A DNA stretch of 56,489 bases from Gammaproteobacteria bacterium (GTDB lineage Bacteria; Pseudomonadota; Gammaproteobacteria; GRL18). The translations under genes and the position numbers were made by a program. This document shows, piece by piece, positions 35,688 to 43,979 of this stretch (positions within the stretch are counted from its first letter, which is position 1; the number at the start of each line of letters is the position of its first letter). Location: NCBI GenBank assembly GCA_016744375.1, contig JADGEM010000025.1:1-56489 (forward strand), given 5' to 3'. Below the pieces are notes generated by a model that was given only the letters and a program-made list of their open reading frames with translations, did not search any database and was not told the origin of the DNA.

Positions 35688-35933
35688 GACTAATCTGTCT
35701 ATCCTATATCTTCAACTTGAAATTGCAGGCAATTGCTGCTTTCTTATTTAAATCGTTAACTTGTTAAGTATCCTGAATTAGTATTAAGGGACGTTTGTTG
35801 ACAAAATCTCAGCTCAACTTAAGCAAATGTAATTGTAAAATCTTTTTAAATGACAAAAGTGTCAAAAAATTCCCAGCTTTATTACTCTGCTACAGCTATC
35901 CGATAACACAGCAGGAATAGTGAAGATTCAGTA

Positions 35934-37007
35934 TCAACCCGTCAGGCATTCCTTGTCAAATGCATATTCGCCTTTCAGCCAGGCTATTATTTCTTTGGCA
36001 TAAGGGCTGTCGTATTGACTGTATTGCTGAATGAGTTGTTTACTTTGCGTTGTGTCTATGTTGTCCAGGCCTTCATTCTGGAAACATTCAACATCTTTTA
36101 ATATTTGCTGGGCAAGGTTTTCTCCACACAGCATTGTTAATCCCTCTAGCAGTGCTTTTTCAGGATCATAGTGCCGACCCCGGGAGTAACTCAGGGGAAG
36201 AGAATATAGGGGAATACGAGAAAGCCAGGGTTGATTCATGGGATTGACAGAATGACCTGTGGTCAGTTGCGCCAAAGAGTCCGGGCGGTTTGTGAAAGCC
36301 TTGGTAAATAGAAACCTGGAAATATCAGCACCATCGTTGACGGGATAGTTATCCCACAAAAAGGGCTTGCGGCCTAACACCTGAATTACTTTTTCCATGT
36401 GCGCTTCTGGATAGGCTGTTGAGCAAATTTTGGGACCTGTCCAAAAAATATCAACCTGCTCTGGCAACTCTCTACCCAGATCTTGAAAATAATTGTCCGG
36501 CATCGTGCCAAACAGTGTTTCCAGTTTGGGATCAAAAGAATAATAGGTGGGGCACATAATGACTTTCTTAGCTGAGGTTTGAGCCAACACATCCTTCAGT
36601 ATAGCCGCTTGTGTCTGAGCCAGATCCGGCTGATTGCCTTGCATATCATCAAACAATACACACAGGATATCAATTCCCATACGATTTAAGCTTTCTACTT
36701 TATCCTGTAGCTGCTTTTGTGCAAAACTATCATAGTTTTTATAAATTTCAAAAGGACTTAAGCCCATACCAAAGTCGAGCCCCAGGCTTTGATAGTGATT
36801 AACCAGAGCCTGAAGTTGATCCGCCATTTCAGTAGGCCAGTCCTGCCGCCAGGACCGGCGTAAATAGGCATCGCCTTTTGGGGCGTAGATATAAAAATGA
36901 TAGCCGTTGGCCTGCAAAAATCCGGCGTAGTCATGACGTTCCTGCATTGACCAGGTGCGACCAAAAAAACCTTCAATAATGCCTAAATAAGGCGTTGTGT
37001 TTTGCAT
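35934..37007 (-). CDS. GH84-type beta-N-acetylglucosaminidase (O-GlcNAcase/hyaluronidase family)
   Basis: This 357-residue protein starts with the family block GIIEGFFGRTWS, then YHFYIYAPKGD. The catalytic pair of aspartates is in CVLFDDMQGN near residues 122-123, and FLWDNYPVNDG is the substrate-pocket block. GH84 enzymes remove N-acetylglucosamine by substrate-assisted catalysis. There is no signal peptide, so it would act in the cytoplasm, unusual for a bacterial GH84 that feeds on host glycans. Its ribosome-binding site (GAAGG) lies at the edge of the inverted-repeat element at 37018. No glycan genes are close, so its target is unclear. Confidence 0.88.
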   Translation of the reverse strand: MQNTTPYLGIIEGFFGRTWSMQERHDYAGFLQANGYHFYIYAPKGDAYLRRSWRQDWPTEMADQLQALVNHYQSLGLDFGMGLSPFEIYKNYDSFAQKQLQDKVESLNRMGIDILCVLFDDMQGNQPDLAQTQAAILKDVLAQTSAKKVIMCPTYYSFDPKLETLFGTMPDNYFQDLGRELPEQVDIFWTGPKICSTAYPEAHMEKVIQVLGRKPFLWDNYPVNDGADISRFLFTKAFTNRPDSLAQLTTGHSVNPMNQPWLSRIPLYSLPLSYSRGRHYDPEKALLEGLTMLCGENLAQQILKDVECFQNEGLDNIDTTQSKQLIQQYSQYDSPYAKEIIAWLKGEYAFDKECLTG

Positions 37008-37017
37008 TTTTTATACC

Positions 37018-37110
37018 TTCTAAGTAACTCAAATTTACCCACCATTATTAATAGAAATTTGATGTTACTATAAATAATGGTGGGTAAATTTGAGTTTGGC
37101 TGAGAGCTCT
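37018..37110. repeat. MITE-like inverted-repeat element, copy 1
   Basis: Perfect 24-bp inverted arms at 37026-37049 and 37073-37096 enclose 23 bases. The flanks (TTCTAAGT on one side, TGGCTGAGAGCTCT on the other) also recur in copy 2 at 46775-46911, in opposite orientation. The element lies directly before the GH84 start codon and may form a hairpin in its leader. The rest of 37111-37331 shows no gene. Confidence 0.75.
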
Positions 37111-37331
37111 TGACGGTGCATATGGAGATAATTATACAGACAAACAGGAATAAACAAAGGTCGTTTGTAAATACTGTTAAGGAAATAGGTGGCTACATTG
37201 TAAATACCCTAGTGAGTAGTCAGCCTGGAATGCTATATATGGATAAAAATAATAAATAAATCCATGAAAATTCAGTAATGCACTGTTAACTTTGGCTAAC
37301 AAAGTATAATATATATGGAAGAGGATATATT

Positions 37332-38258
37332 ATGTTTGCCAGAGATTTTTACCTGCTTGTCGAAAATACTTTTGAATCCTGCTATCTCACTTCCCGATTT
37401 ATCGATCAGTTTAAGCATTCCAGTAGCTTTCTTGGTGTCCTGGTTGCGGAGGACAAACCTGCTCAGGACATTCTTCAGCAACGTCAGTTGTTTCACTCTG
37501 AATATGGTGGACAAAAGGACTGGAATGATGAAATGGAACAAAGGTGGCTTGATCTCTATCAGCCCCTGAATGAAGCGAGTCGCAAAATGATCCAGCTTTA
37601 TGGTATATCAAAATTTGCAGTGACGCAGCACCCCAATACTATTTTTCTGGGAGACAAGGTTAACGGGAGTTTTGCCAGGTCTTGTGTAAAAGAACTCTGT
37701 AAAGAGACAACGCCATGGCTGGTGACTTATTTGCCAAAAATCCTGCATTCCTGGTGGATCGAAATCACAAAATCACAAATACTGAATTGTCATTCTGCAG
37801 TTTTACCCTATGCCAGAGGCATGCATTCTATTGAAAATGTTGCCTCACAAAAAAATATTGAGGCTTTTCAGCAAGCAGCAGGTATCACTATCCATTATAT
37901 TGATGCGGGTATTGACACGGGTTCAATCATTCGTGCTGAACGTGTTACCGATCCATTTCGCTTCAATTCGATCTGGGAGCTGAAGGCGCATCTTTATAGG
38001 GTAGGCGTTGAGTGGTATACTCGAACCGTCAACGATATTTTAGACTCGGCAAGTACGACCCCTGTAGGCATAAGACCCAGTGCCGATTTATGTGGTGAGA
38101 ATTACCTGCGCAAATACTTTACTCCAGTAAAACGGCAGCAGGCAGAAGAAGGCTATTTATGGATGAAGTCTCAGGTCAAAAAAAATCAGCAAAAGCCTGT
38201 CGCGGCTATCTCAGCAAACACCGCTGATCCTGACAGCATCCCACTTAACTGGATTTAG
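37332..38258 (+). CDS. Formyltransferase-family protein
   Basis: This 308-residue protein contains the formyltransferase core: LNCHSAVLPYARG (matching the HPSLLPxxRG motif) near residues 153-165, then THYIDAGIDTG-like IHYIDAGIDTGSI with the conserved Asp near residue 195. The folate-dependent family passes a formyl group to an amine, as in PurN, Fmt and sugar or amine N-formyltransferases. Here the usual His after Asn becomes Cys-His spacing (NCHS), a small deviation. The acceptor is unknown. It is 34 bases upstream of the third ATPase gene and probably co-transcribed, so an amine substrate shared with that transporter is possible. The start has a GGAAGAGG site. Confidence 0.8.
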   Translation: MFARDFYLLVENTFESCYLTSRFIDQFKHSSSFLGVLVAEDKPAQDILQQRQLFHSEYGGQKDWNDEMEQRWLDLYQPLNEASRKMIQLYGISKFAVTQHPNTIFLGDKVNGSFARSCVKELCKETTPWLVTYLPKILHSWWIEITKSQILNCHSAVLPYARGMHSIENVASQKNIEAFQQAAGITIHYIDAGIDTGSIIRAERVTDPFRFNSIWELKAHLYRVGVEWYTRTVNDILDSASTTPVGIRPSADLCGENYLRKYFTPVKRQQAEEGYLWMKSQVKKNQQKPVAAISANTADPDSIPLNWI

Positions 38259-38292
38259 ACATGACAAATACAGAACTGAGATTCATCTTACA

Positions 38293-40437
38293 ATGTTGAT
38301 TCAAATTTTAATGTTCGGCGGTGGCGCAGCTTTGGGCGCAACGAATATCCGATATATTCAAAATCGGCAACTCGTCAGAAATACATTAAATAAAAACCAA
38401 CTTCCCGGATCCAGGAAAAGAGCCAAACAGAAACCCACATCATCCAGCTTTTATCAAAAAGGCAAAACGGGATTGCTGGCGATTAAAAAAGTATTCAGTA
38501 TTTCAATAACCGGGGGAGACGTACGCCAGCAACAACTCAAACAAATGGGTGCCATAGATGATAACCAAGCCAGTGAAGAAGAGAAAGTAGTCGATAGGAA
38601 TATTAAAATTTCTCTGGGTTTGATGGGCTTATCAAAGGTGGGCTGCTGGTACTTTGCTCCCTTGTTACCCATAGCAGCAGCAGGATCTCTGTATATTTTT
38701 CATCCCGTTTTTAAAAGGCTTTCTGTTAACCTGAAAAAACGACGTATTACCACTGAACTCCTGGAAGTTATTGGTATTCTTAGTTTTATCATAACAGGTC
38801 GGATATTTTTAACGTCACTCATCGCTTTTTTAGGTTTATTGAATCTAAGACTGTTGGCACGAACTGAGGCACACTCGCAACGACAGTTGATAGACATCTT
38901 TAATCAAAAACAACAATTAGTCTGGGTGCAAAAATCAGGAACAGAAATTGAGGTACCACTAGAAGCGATTAAAAAGCAGGATGTTGTGATAGTCAATGCC
39001 GGTGAAGTGATTCCAGTTGATGGTATTGTTATGGAAGGACTGGCCAGTGTTGATCAACAAACACTGACGGGAGAATCACAACCCATAGAAAAAGAAACAG
39101 CTGACAAGGTTTTTGCCACAACACTGGTACTATCCGGCCGGCTTTTGATCAAGGTAGAACATTCCGGCTCAGATACCAGTGCGGCAAAAATTGGTAATAT
39201 TCTGTTGCAAACACAGGAATATAAGGAAGATCTGCGTTTGCGGGGAAAACACATAGCCGATACTTTCATTGCACCTACCCTGATTGTCAGCGGTTTGACA
39301 TTACCCTTTTTGGGATCAAGTGCTGCGATGGCGATTCTGTGGTCTGGGTTTGGTTACAACATGAAGTTGTTTGGGCCGATCAGTGTACTGAATTTTTTAC
39401 ATATTATGGCTGAAAATGGAATCCTGATTAAAGATGGACGTTCTCTGGAAATGCTGCAAAAAATCGATACGTTAGTATTTGATAAAACAGGTACGTTAAC
39501 GATGGAGCAGCCCCAGATCAGTCAACTCCATCCACTACAGCCTTTTGATGAAGAAACGTTATTAAGTTACGCCGCTGCGGCTGAATATCGGCAAACTCAT
39601 CCTATTGCCAAAGCCATACTGGCTGCCGCAAAAGAACGTGGACTGGAGATACCCGATATTGAAGAAGCTGCCTATCAGGTCGGTTACGGTATTGAAGTAA
39701 AAGTTGGGGAAGTTCTGGTACAAGCTGGCAGTGTCCGGTTTATGCAGCAAAAAGGGATCCATGTACCGAAAGAGATTCAGCAATTAAAAACCCAGTGTGA
39801 TGCCAATGGACATTCGCTGGTTTATATTGCTGTTGATGATAGTCTGGCTGGTGCGCTGGAATTACAGCCTTGTATTCGTCCTGAAACCAAAGAAATCATC
39901 AGCTATCTAAAAGCCCGGAATATTTCATTGTACATTATCTCTGGCGACCACGAGCAACCCACTCGTCTACTTGCTGAAGAATTAGGCATAGACCATTATT
40001 ATGCTGAGACATTGCCCGATCAAAAAGCAGAATTGATTAAGGAACTTCGTGACAGTGGCAAATTTGTAGGCTATATCGGTGATGGAATAAATGATGCGAT
40101 TGCCCTGAAACAGGCTAATGTGTCGATATCCCTCTCTGGTGCTTCAACCGCTGCTACCGATACGGCGCAGATTATATTAATGGATGGTGATTTGAACAAA
40201 CTTAAAACCCTGTTTGAAATTTCACAATCCTTTGAAGCCAATATGCACACCAATTATTTAACATCAATGATTCCCGGTGTCATTAGTCTGGGTGGAGTAT
40301 TTCTATTCAACATGGGGGTTGTAGGTGGCTTGACAATTTATTTCACTGCAAAAATGGTGGGGCTGGCGAACTCAATGCTACCATTAGTTCAATATGAAAA
40401 TAATGAATATTTACCAACCAAAAGCCTCAAAAAATAG
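38293..40437 (+). CDS. P-type ATPase, P1B-like without CPx motif (paralogue 3)
   Basis: This 714-residue protein has LTGES near residue 260, DKTGT near 397, the HP pair in THPIAKA and GDGINDA near 597. In the helix before DKTGT the sequence is YNMKLFGPISVLNF, without CPC. The N-terminus is a glycine-rich hydrophobic helix (FGGGAALGATN) followed by a basic stretch of about 60 residues longer than in the other two paralogues. No cysteine-based metal-binding domain is seen. It lies directly after the formyltransferase gene. Substrate unknown; see paralogues at 15515 and 28189. Confidence 0.88.
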   Translation: MLIQILMFGGGAALGATNIRYIQNRQLVRNTLNKNQLPGSRKRAKQKPTSSSFYQKGKTGLLAIKKVFSISITGGDVRQQQLKQMGAIDDNQASEEEKVVDRNIKISLGLMGLSKVGCWYFAPLLPIAAAGSLYIFHPVFKRLSVNLKKRRITTELLEVIGILSFIITGRIFLTSLIAFLGLLNLRLLARTEAHSQRQLIDIFNQKQQLVWVQKSGTEIEVPLEAIKKQDVVIVNAGEVIPVDGIVMEGLASVDQQTLTGESQPIEKETADKVFATTLVLSGRLLIKVEHSGSDTSAAKIGNILLQTQEYKEDLRLRGKHIADTFIAPTLIVSGLTLPFLGSSAAMAILWSGFGYNMKLFGPISVLNFLHIMAENGILIKDGRSLEMLQKIDTLVFDKTGTLTMEQPQISQLHPLQPFDEETLLSYAAAAEYRQTHPIAKAILAAAKERGLEIPDIEEAAYQVGYGIEVKVGEVLVQAGSVRFMQQKGIHVPKEIQQLKTQCDANGHSLVYIAVDDSLAGALELQPCIRPETKEIISYLKARNISLYIISGDHEQPTRLLAEELGIDHYYAETLPDQKAELIKELRDSGKFVGYIGDGINDAIALKQANVSISLSGASTAATDTAQIILMDGDLNKLKTLFEISQSFEANMHTNYLTSMIPGVISLGGVFLFNMGVVGGLTIYFTAKMVGLANSMLPLVQYENNEYLPTKSLKK

Positions 40438-40597
40438 GCTTTCATCCCGGCATTTCATTTTTCTTAACTAAACGCCAACTGCCAATATTTACCACTCCCA
40501 GACGATAAAATCATGAGATAGTGGCTGACATGGCCTTTTTTTGTATGGTTTGCCTGTTTCGTGGTGATGAAAAAGCAACTCAGTTTTGTTAATATAT

Positions 40598-40611
40598 ATG
40601 TATTAATACAT
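40598..40611. promoter_or_regulatory. Perfect 14-bp palindrome upstream of the Lys/Ala-repeat protein gene
   Basis: ATGTATTAATACAT is a perfect dyad 140 bases before the 40752 start, in a 314-bp gene-free stretch. It is AT-rich like the dyads before arsR and the polyamine operon and may be a regulator site. Confidence 0.4.
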
Positions 40612-40751
40612 GTATAGGTCTGATAAACTCCAAGGTAAAGTATTGATATATGATTTAAACTCAGTCTAGCCTTCTACAATTATGCATATTATTTTCACCT
40701 GATGCATATTTTGTATGATATTTATTTTTACAATTAAAACAGGAAAATAAC

Positions 40752-41153
40752 ATGACCCCCGAAGCCCAAGCAGCTGCCCTGGCAAGACTTGCAGCGGACA
40801 CTAAAACAGCCTGTGCAACTTCTGCTGATATAGCTAAAGCCGCTAAAGCTAAAGCCGCTGCCAAAGCAGCTCATGCCGCGCAAGCCGCTAAAGTAGCTAA
40901 AGCCGCTAAAGCTAAAGCTGAAGCAGCTCAAGCAACTAAAGCGGTTAAAGTCGCTAAAGTGGCTAAAACATCTAAAGCCGCTAAGGCCGCTAAGGCGGTG
41001 GTCAATCCTGCGACAAAAGGTCTTTCCTATCATGCCAAAGCTGCTTTTCTCACCCATCCTGTTTATTTTTCAGTAGCCGGTGGTCTTATCATAGGCATTG
41101 TTGCCTATCACCTTGCTAACAAATACTGGCTGAACAAAGATGAATGCTGCTGA
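40752..41153 (+). CDS. Lys/Ala-repeat (histone H1-like) protein with C-terminal membrane helix and CC tail
   Basis: This 133-residue protein has about 60 residues of irregular AK/AAK repeats (about residues 28-85, such as KAAKAKAAAKAAHAA), like histone H1 or the bacterial Hc1/AlgP tails that bind DNA or polyanions. A helical hydrophobic segment follows (FSVAGGLIIGIVAYHLANKYW). The protein ends in DECC, vicinal cysteines suited to soft metals or As(III). The start is supported by AGGAAAA. No family is recognised. A DNA- or polyphosphate-binding membrane tether is a reasonable guess. Confidence 0.72.
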   Translation: MTPEAQAAALARLAADTKTACATSADIAKAAKAKAAAKAAHAAQAAKVAKAAKAKAEAAQATKAVKVAKVAKTSKAAKAAKAVVNPATKGLSYHAKAAFLTHPVYFSVAGGLIIGIVAYHLANKYWLNKDECC

Positions 41154-41243
41154 ACAAAATTCATCGGAATAAGAAGACACCAGTTTCTTTAATCCTGACT
41201 TATTAATAGTTGTCGAAGTATTTCATATACGCCTGTTCAGCGC

Positions 41244-41993
41244 TTATCGAATCCGCTTCCAACTCGTCAATTCTGCAATCGTATGCTGAAATTTACGTCT
41301 GGTTTCGCGGATCACAAATGGCACATCAACCGGCTTATTTATCATAATAAAGTGAGTATCCAATACTTTTTTAATACCCTCTAATACAGTGATATTTTTT
41401 TCATCGACACGATATCCGCCTATCCAGCTTTCACGGGGGGTGTATTCCGCTAACAGTGTATAAGGTGAACTCATCACTAATACGCCACCCATAGACAAGT
41501 AGTGATGAATCGAACTTAAAAATTGTTCTGGATTTTGCAAACGATCCAATAAGTTGCCGGCAAAAATCAGATCATAATCCTGGTGATGCACCCCCAGATT
41601 GCAGGCATCTTCCTGATAAAATGACACCTTGCCTTTTATCTGCTGTAGCTGGTGCTCGCTTAATTGAGCCGTATGTAAAGTGCTTAGCTCACCTTCATCC
41701 GTGATGTTATAAGGTAGGCTACCCTTTTCTTTTAGTTGATTCGCACACTCAACAAAGCGGGCAGACAGGTCAACTCCAATAACCTCATCGAATTCACGCG
41801 CCAGTTCAAAGGAGGTTCTCCCTACCGCACAGCCTAAATCCAGTGCTTTTCTTTTACTCTCTTTTTCCATTAGCTGAAGACAGAGTTGGGCGCACTTTTC
41901 AGGGTAGTTTTTTACATTAAAATAGCTATTTCCATAGTGGAATTCCATATATTGTGCAACCATTTCATTGGTTTCATAGGGGTTTATGTTCAT
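41244..41993 (-). CDS. Stand-alone OvoA C-terminal-type (mercaptohistidine) N-methyltransferase
   Basis: This 249-residue SAM-dependent methyltransferase has NPYETNEMVAQYMEFHYG at its start, ALDLGCAVGRTSFELAR (SAM-binding motif I) near residues 50-66, DLIFAGNLLDRL, and VPFVIRETRRKFQHTI at the C-terminus. These are the hallmarks of the C-terminal domain of OvoA, which methylates the imidazole of 5-mercaptohistidine to make ovothiol. In OvoA it is fused to a sulfoxide synthase; here it is separate and no synthase gene is in the window. It follows arsR2 by 126 bases on the same strand and may share its operon. Confidence 0.85.
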   Translation of the reverse strand: MNINPYETNEMVAQYMEFHYGNSYFNVKNYPEKCAQLCLQLMEKESKRKALDLGCAVGRTSFELAREFDEVIGVDLSARFVECANQLKEKGSLPYNITDEGELSTLHTAQLSEHQLQQIKGKVSFYQEDACNLGVHHQDYDLIFAGNLLDRLQNPEQFLSSIHHYLSMGGVLVMSSPYTLLAEYTPRESWIGGYRVDEKNITVLEGIKKVLDTHFIMINKPVDVPFVIRETRRKFQHTIAELTSWKRIR

Positions 41994-42119
41994 AAATAAA
42001 TCAGTCCTGTATGTTTCATTTCAAATATATTCATAGACATAGATCTTTTGTCAAAGTGCGCAAGCACGAAAGCCAACAAATTTATTATTCATTTGGAAAC
42101 CCTCTGTATTGATAATCGA

Positions 42120-42506
42120 CTATGACTCATCTTGTACTTTGATGTGATAGCCATTGGGTAAGCAGGTGTCTGTCTTTTTGGCCCTGATAAGATCGTCCTG
42201 ATAAGGTTGGAGACTTAGACAGCCCAAAGATAATGCCTGTAATGTTTTATAGGCCCAGATAGGCAGGTCAGGGTGTAAGCGATAGAAAATCCACAGCCCT
42301 TCACGCCTGTCCAGCAATATATCTTTCTTGCGTAATATACTGAGGTGACGTGACATCTTGGGCTGTAGCACATCAATGGCATCCGTCAGTTGGCAAACAC
42401 ACAACTCTTCTAGTTGAATAAGTAATACCAATATTCTCAGCCGGGTCGAATCAGCAATGGAATGGGTGAAATCATCAGGAACTAGCATAGAGTCATCCTT
42501 ATGCAA
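42120..42506 (-). CDS. arsR: ArsR-family metalloid-responsive repressor (copy 2)
   Basis: This 128-residue protein has ELCVCQL near residues 34-40, the As(III)-sensing cysteine pair, and a recognition helix around LQPKMSRHLSILR. It shares the overall pattern of copy 1 (PTRLRILxLL, GLWIxYRLHP) but lacks the CC tail. It lies 20 bases downstream of the thioredoxin-like gene, in an operon with the permease, so it probably controls that operon through the palindromic site at 43876-43894. Confidence 0.9.
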   Translation of the reverse strand: MHKDDSMLVPDDFTHSIADSTRLRILVLLIQLEELCVCQLTDAIDVLQPKMSRHLSILRKKDILLDRREGLWIFYRLHPDLPIWAYKTLQALSLGCLSLQPYQDDLIRAKKTDTCLPNGYHIKVQDES

Positions 42507-42526
42507 CCGTATAATATTAGATTGAT

Positions 42527-42793
42527 TTAACAGCAGTTGTCATCAGCTGGGCAACAGCTTGATTTAAACCAGGACAAGATAGTCTTCTTGTCTGGAATAC
42601 CTCCAGCATGGGCAATTTTTCCGTCAACAATTACCCCGGGTGTAGACATGATGCCATAAGACATAATCTCTGCCATATCCTCTACTTTCTCAAGGGTTAT
42701 TTTTATGCCGTTTTCACTGGTGACATCTGCTATCAACTTATGGGTTGTTTGACAATTTTTACAACCTGGACCTAATACTTTTACTTCAATCAT
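42527..42793 (-). CDS. Small thioredoxin-like redox-active disulfide protein
   Basis: This 88-residue protein has CKNC (residues 11-14) in GPGCKNCQTTH, cis-Pro in STPGVIVDG, and a cysteine-rich tail (SSCCPADDNCC). It matches the redox-active disulfide protein 2 family, commonly found between an ArsR gene and a PF03773 permease. It may reduce or chelate the metalloid before export. The gene is 7 bases downstream of the permease gene. Confidence 0.87.
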   Translation of the reverse strand: MIEVKVLGPGCKNCQTTHKLIADVTSENGIKITLEKVEDMAEIMSYGIMSTPGVIVDGKIAHAGGIPDKKTILSWFKSSCCPADDNCC

Positions 42794-42800
42794 AATGACC

Positions 42801-43775
42801 TCACAAAATGCTATTTAAAAACCAGCCAACGAGAATAATGGACAGGGTTACAATGCTTGTAAACAGGGCTAAAGCCTGCCATTTGATAACCTTTCTCAAA
42901 ATAACCAGTTCTGGAACTGAAATGGCTGCAATACTCATCATAAATGCCAGTGTTGTGCCTATGGCGACACCTTTTAGTAACATGGCTTCTGCCAGCGGAA
43001 TAACGCCAACAGCATTTGAGTAAAGCGGTACGCCCATAATAACCGCCATGGGAACGGCCAGAAAATTATTGGCATCCCCAAGATTTGATGCCCATTCCTG
43101 CGGAAAATATCCATGAAACAAGGCACCTGCGCCAACACCAAGAATCACCCACTTCCAAATACGACCAACAATGGTTTTTACTTCTGTCAGGGCATATCGA
43201 TGCCTTGCTTGTAATGAATTATCTTGCTCCAGAGTCTGAGCTTCTCCCATGCGGATCTTCCAGACATAATCTTCAACCCAGCGTTCGGGCTTAAACTTCT
43301 GGATAATGATACCACCAACAAAAGCGACAACCATGCCTGAAAAAATATAAAGTGCCGTTATTTTCCAACCAACAATACCGAAGAGCATGACAACAGCGAT
43401 TTCATTGATCATTGGACTGGCAATCAAAAAAGAAAATGTGACGCCCAGCGGGATGCCCGCTTCAACAAAACCTATAAAAAGTGGAACTGACGAGCAGGAA
43501 CAGAAAGGCGTCACTGCACCAAGTAAAATCGCCAGACTACGAGCGACCCATTCTTTCCTTCCCTGTACATAGTTTCTGACCTTTTCAGCTGAAACAAATG
43601 AACGGAAGAGTCCCATTAAATAAATCACCAGTATCAGCATAAAAAAAATCTTGGTGATATCCATGACAAAGAAATGAAGGCTTTGTGCAACCGATGTATC
43701 TGCCTGTAAACCTGACACTTCAAAAACGATAAAGTCCGCAAGTCTATTAAACATAAGACCCACCTCTGTCATCAT
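42801..43775 (-). CDS. PF03773-type permease (ArsP-like)
   Basis: This 324-residue protein has about eight membrane helices and the characteristic TPFCSCSSVPLFIGFVEAG in the first half, and a second half ending in a related helix set (NFLAVPMAVIMGVPLYSN). The cysteine motif CSCSS is typical of this permease family, whose members include ArsP, an exporter of trivalent organoarsenicals. It is the first gene of the permease/thioredoxin/arsR operon. A role in exporting methylated or thiol-bound arsenic fits the neighbouring methyltransferase gene, but the exact substrate is inference. Confidence 0.87.
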   Translation of the reverse strand: MMTEVGLMFNRLADFIVFEVSGLQADTSVAQSLHFFVMDITKIFFMLILVIYLMGLFRSFVSAEKVRNYVQGRKEWVARSLAILLGAVTPFCSCSSVPLFIGFVEAGIPLGVTFSFLIASPMINEIAVVMLFGIVGWKITALYIFSGMVVAFVGGIIIQKFKPERWVEDYVWKIRMGEAQTLEQDNSLQARHRYALTEVKTIVGRIWKWVILGVGAGALFHGYFPQEWASNLGDANNFLAVPMAVIMGVPLYSNAVGVIPLAEAMLLKGVAIGTTLAFMMSIAAISVPELVILRKVIKWQALALFTSIVTLSIILVGWFLNSIL

Positions 43776-43875
43776 TCTGAAAATATTTAATCACTCTGAA
43801 ACGGTTCAATTGGACAAGGTATAGTGGGTAATAGTGGCGGTATAAGACTATTTTGATTAGAGTTCCTTAAAATTC

Positions 43876-43894
43876 ATGCTTAAGCATATATGCT
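43876..43894. promoter_or_regulatory. Overlapping perfect palindromes before the permease operon
   Basis: ATGCTTAAGCAT (43876-43887) and AGCATATATGCT (43883-43894) are two perfect overlapping 12-bp dyads, about 100 bases upstream of the permease start. They are a candidate ArsR operator for the permease-arsR operon. Confidence 0.5.
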
Positions 43895-43979
43895 GATACG
43901 AATATGATAGCTTAATGATAACAAATGTCAATAGTGTGTCAATTTCAATCTATAAATGGCAAGGACAAATAGTAATGGC

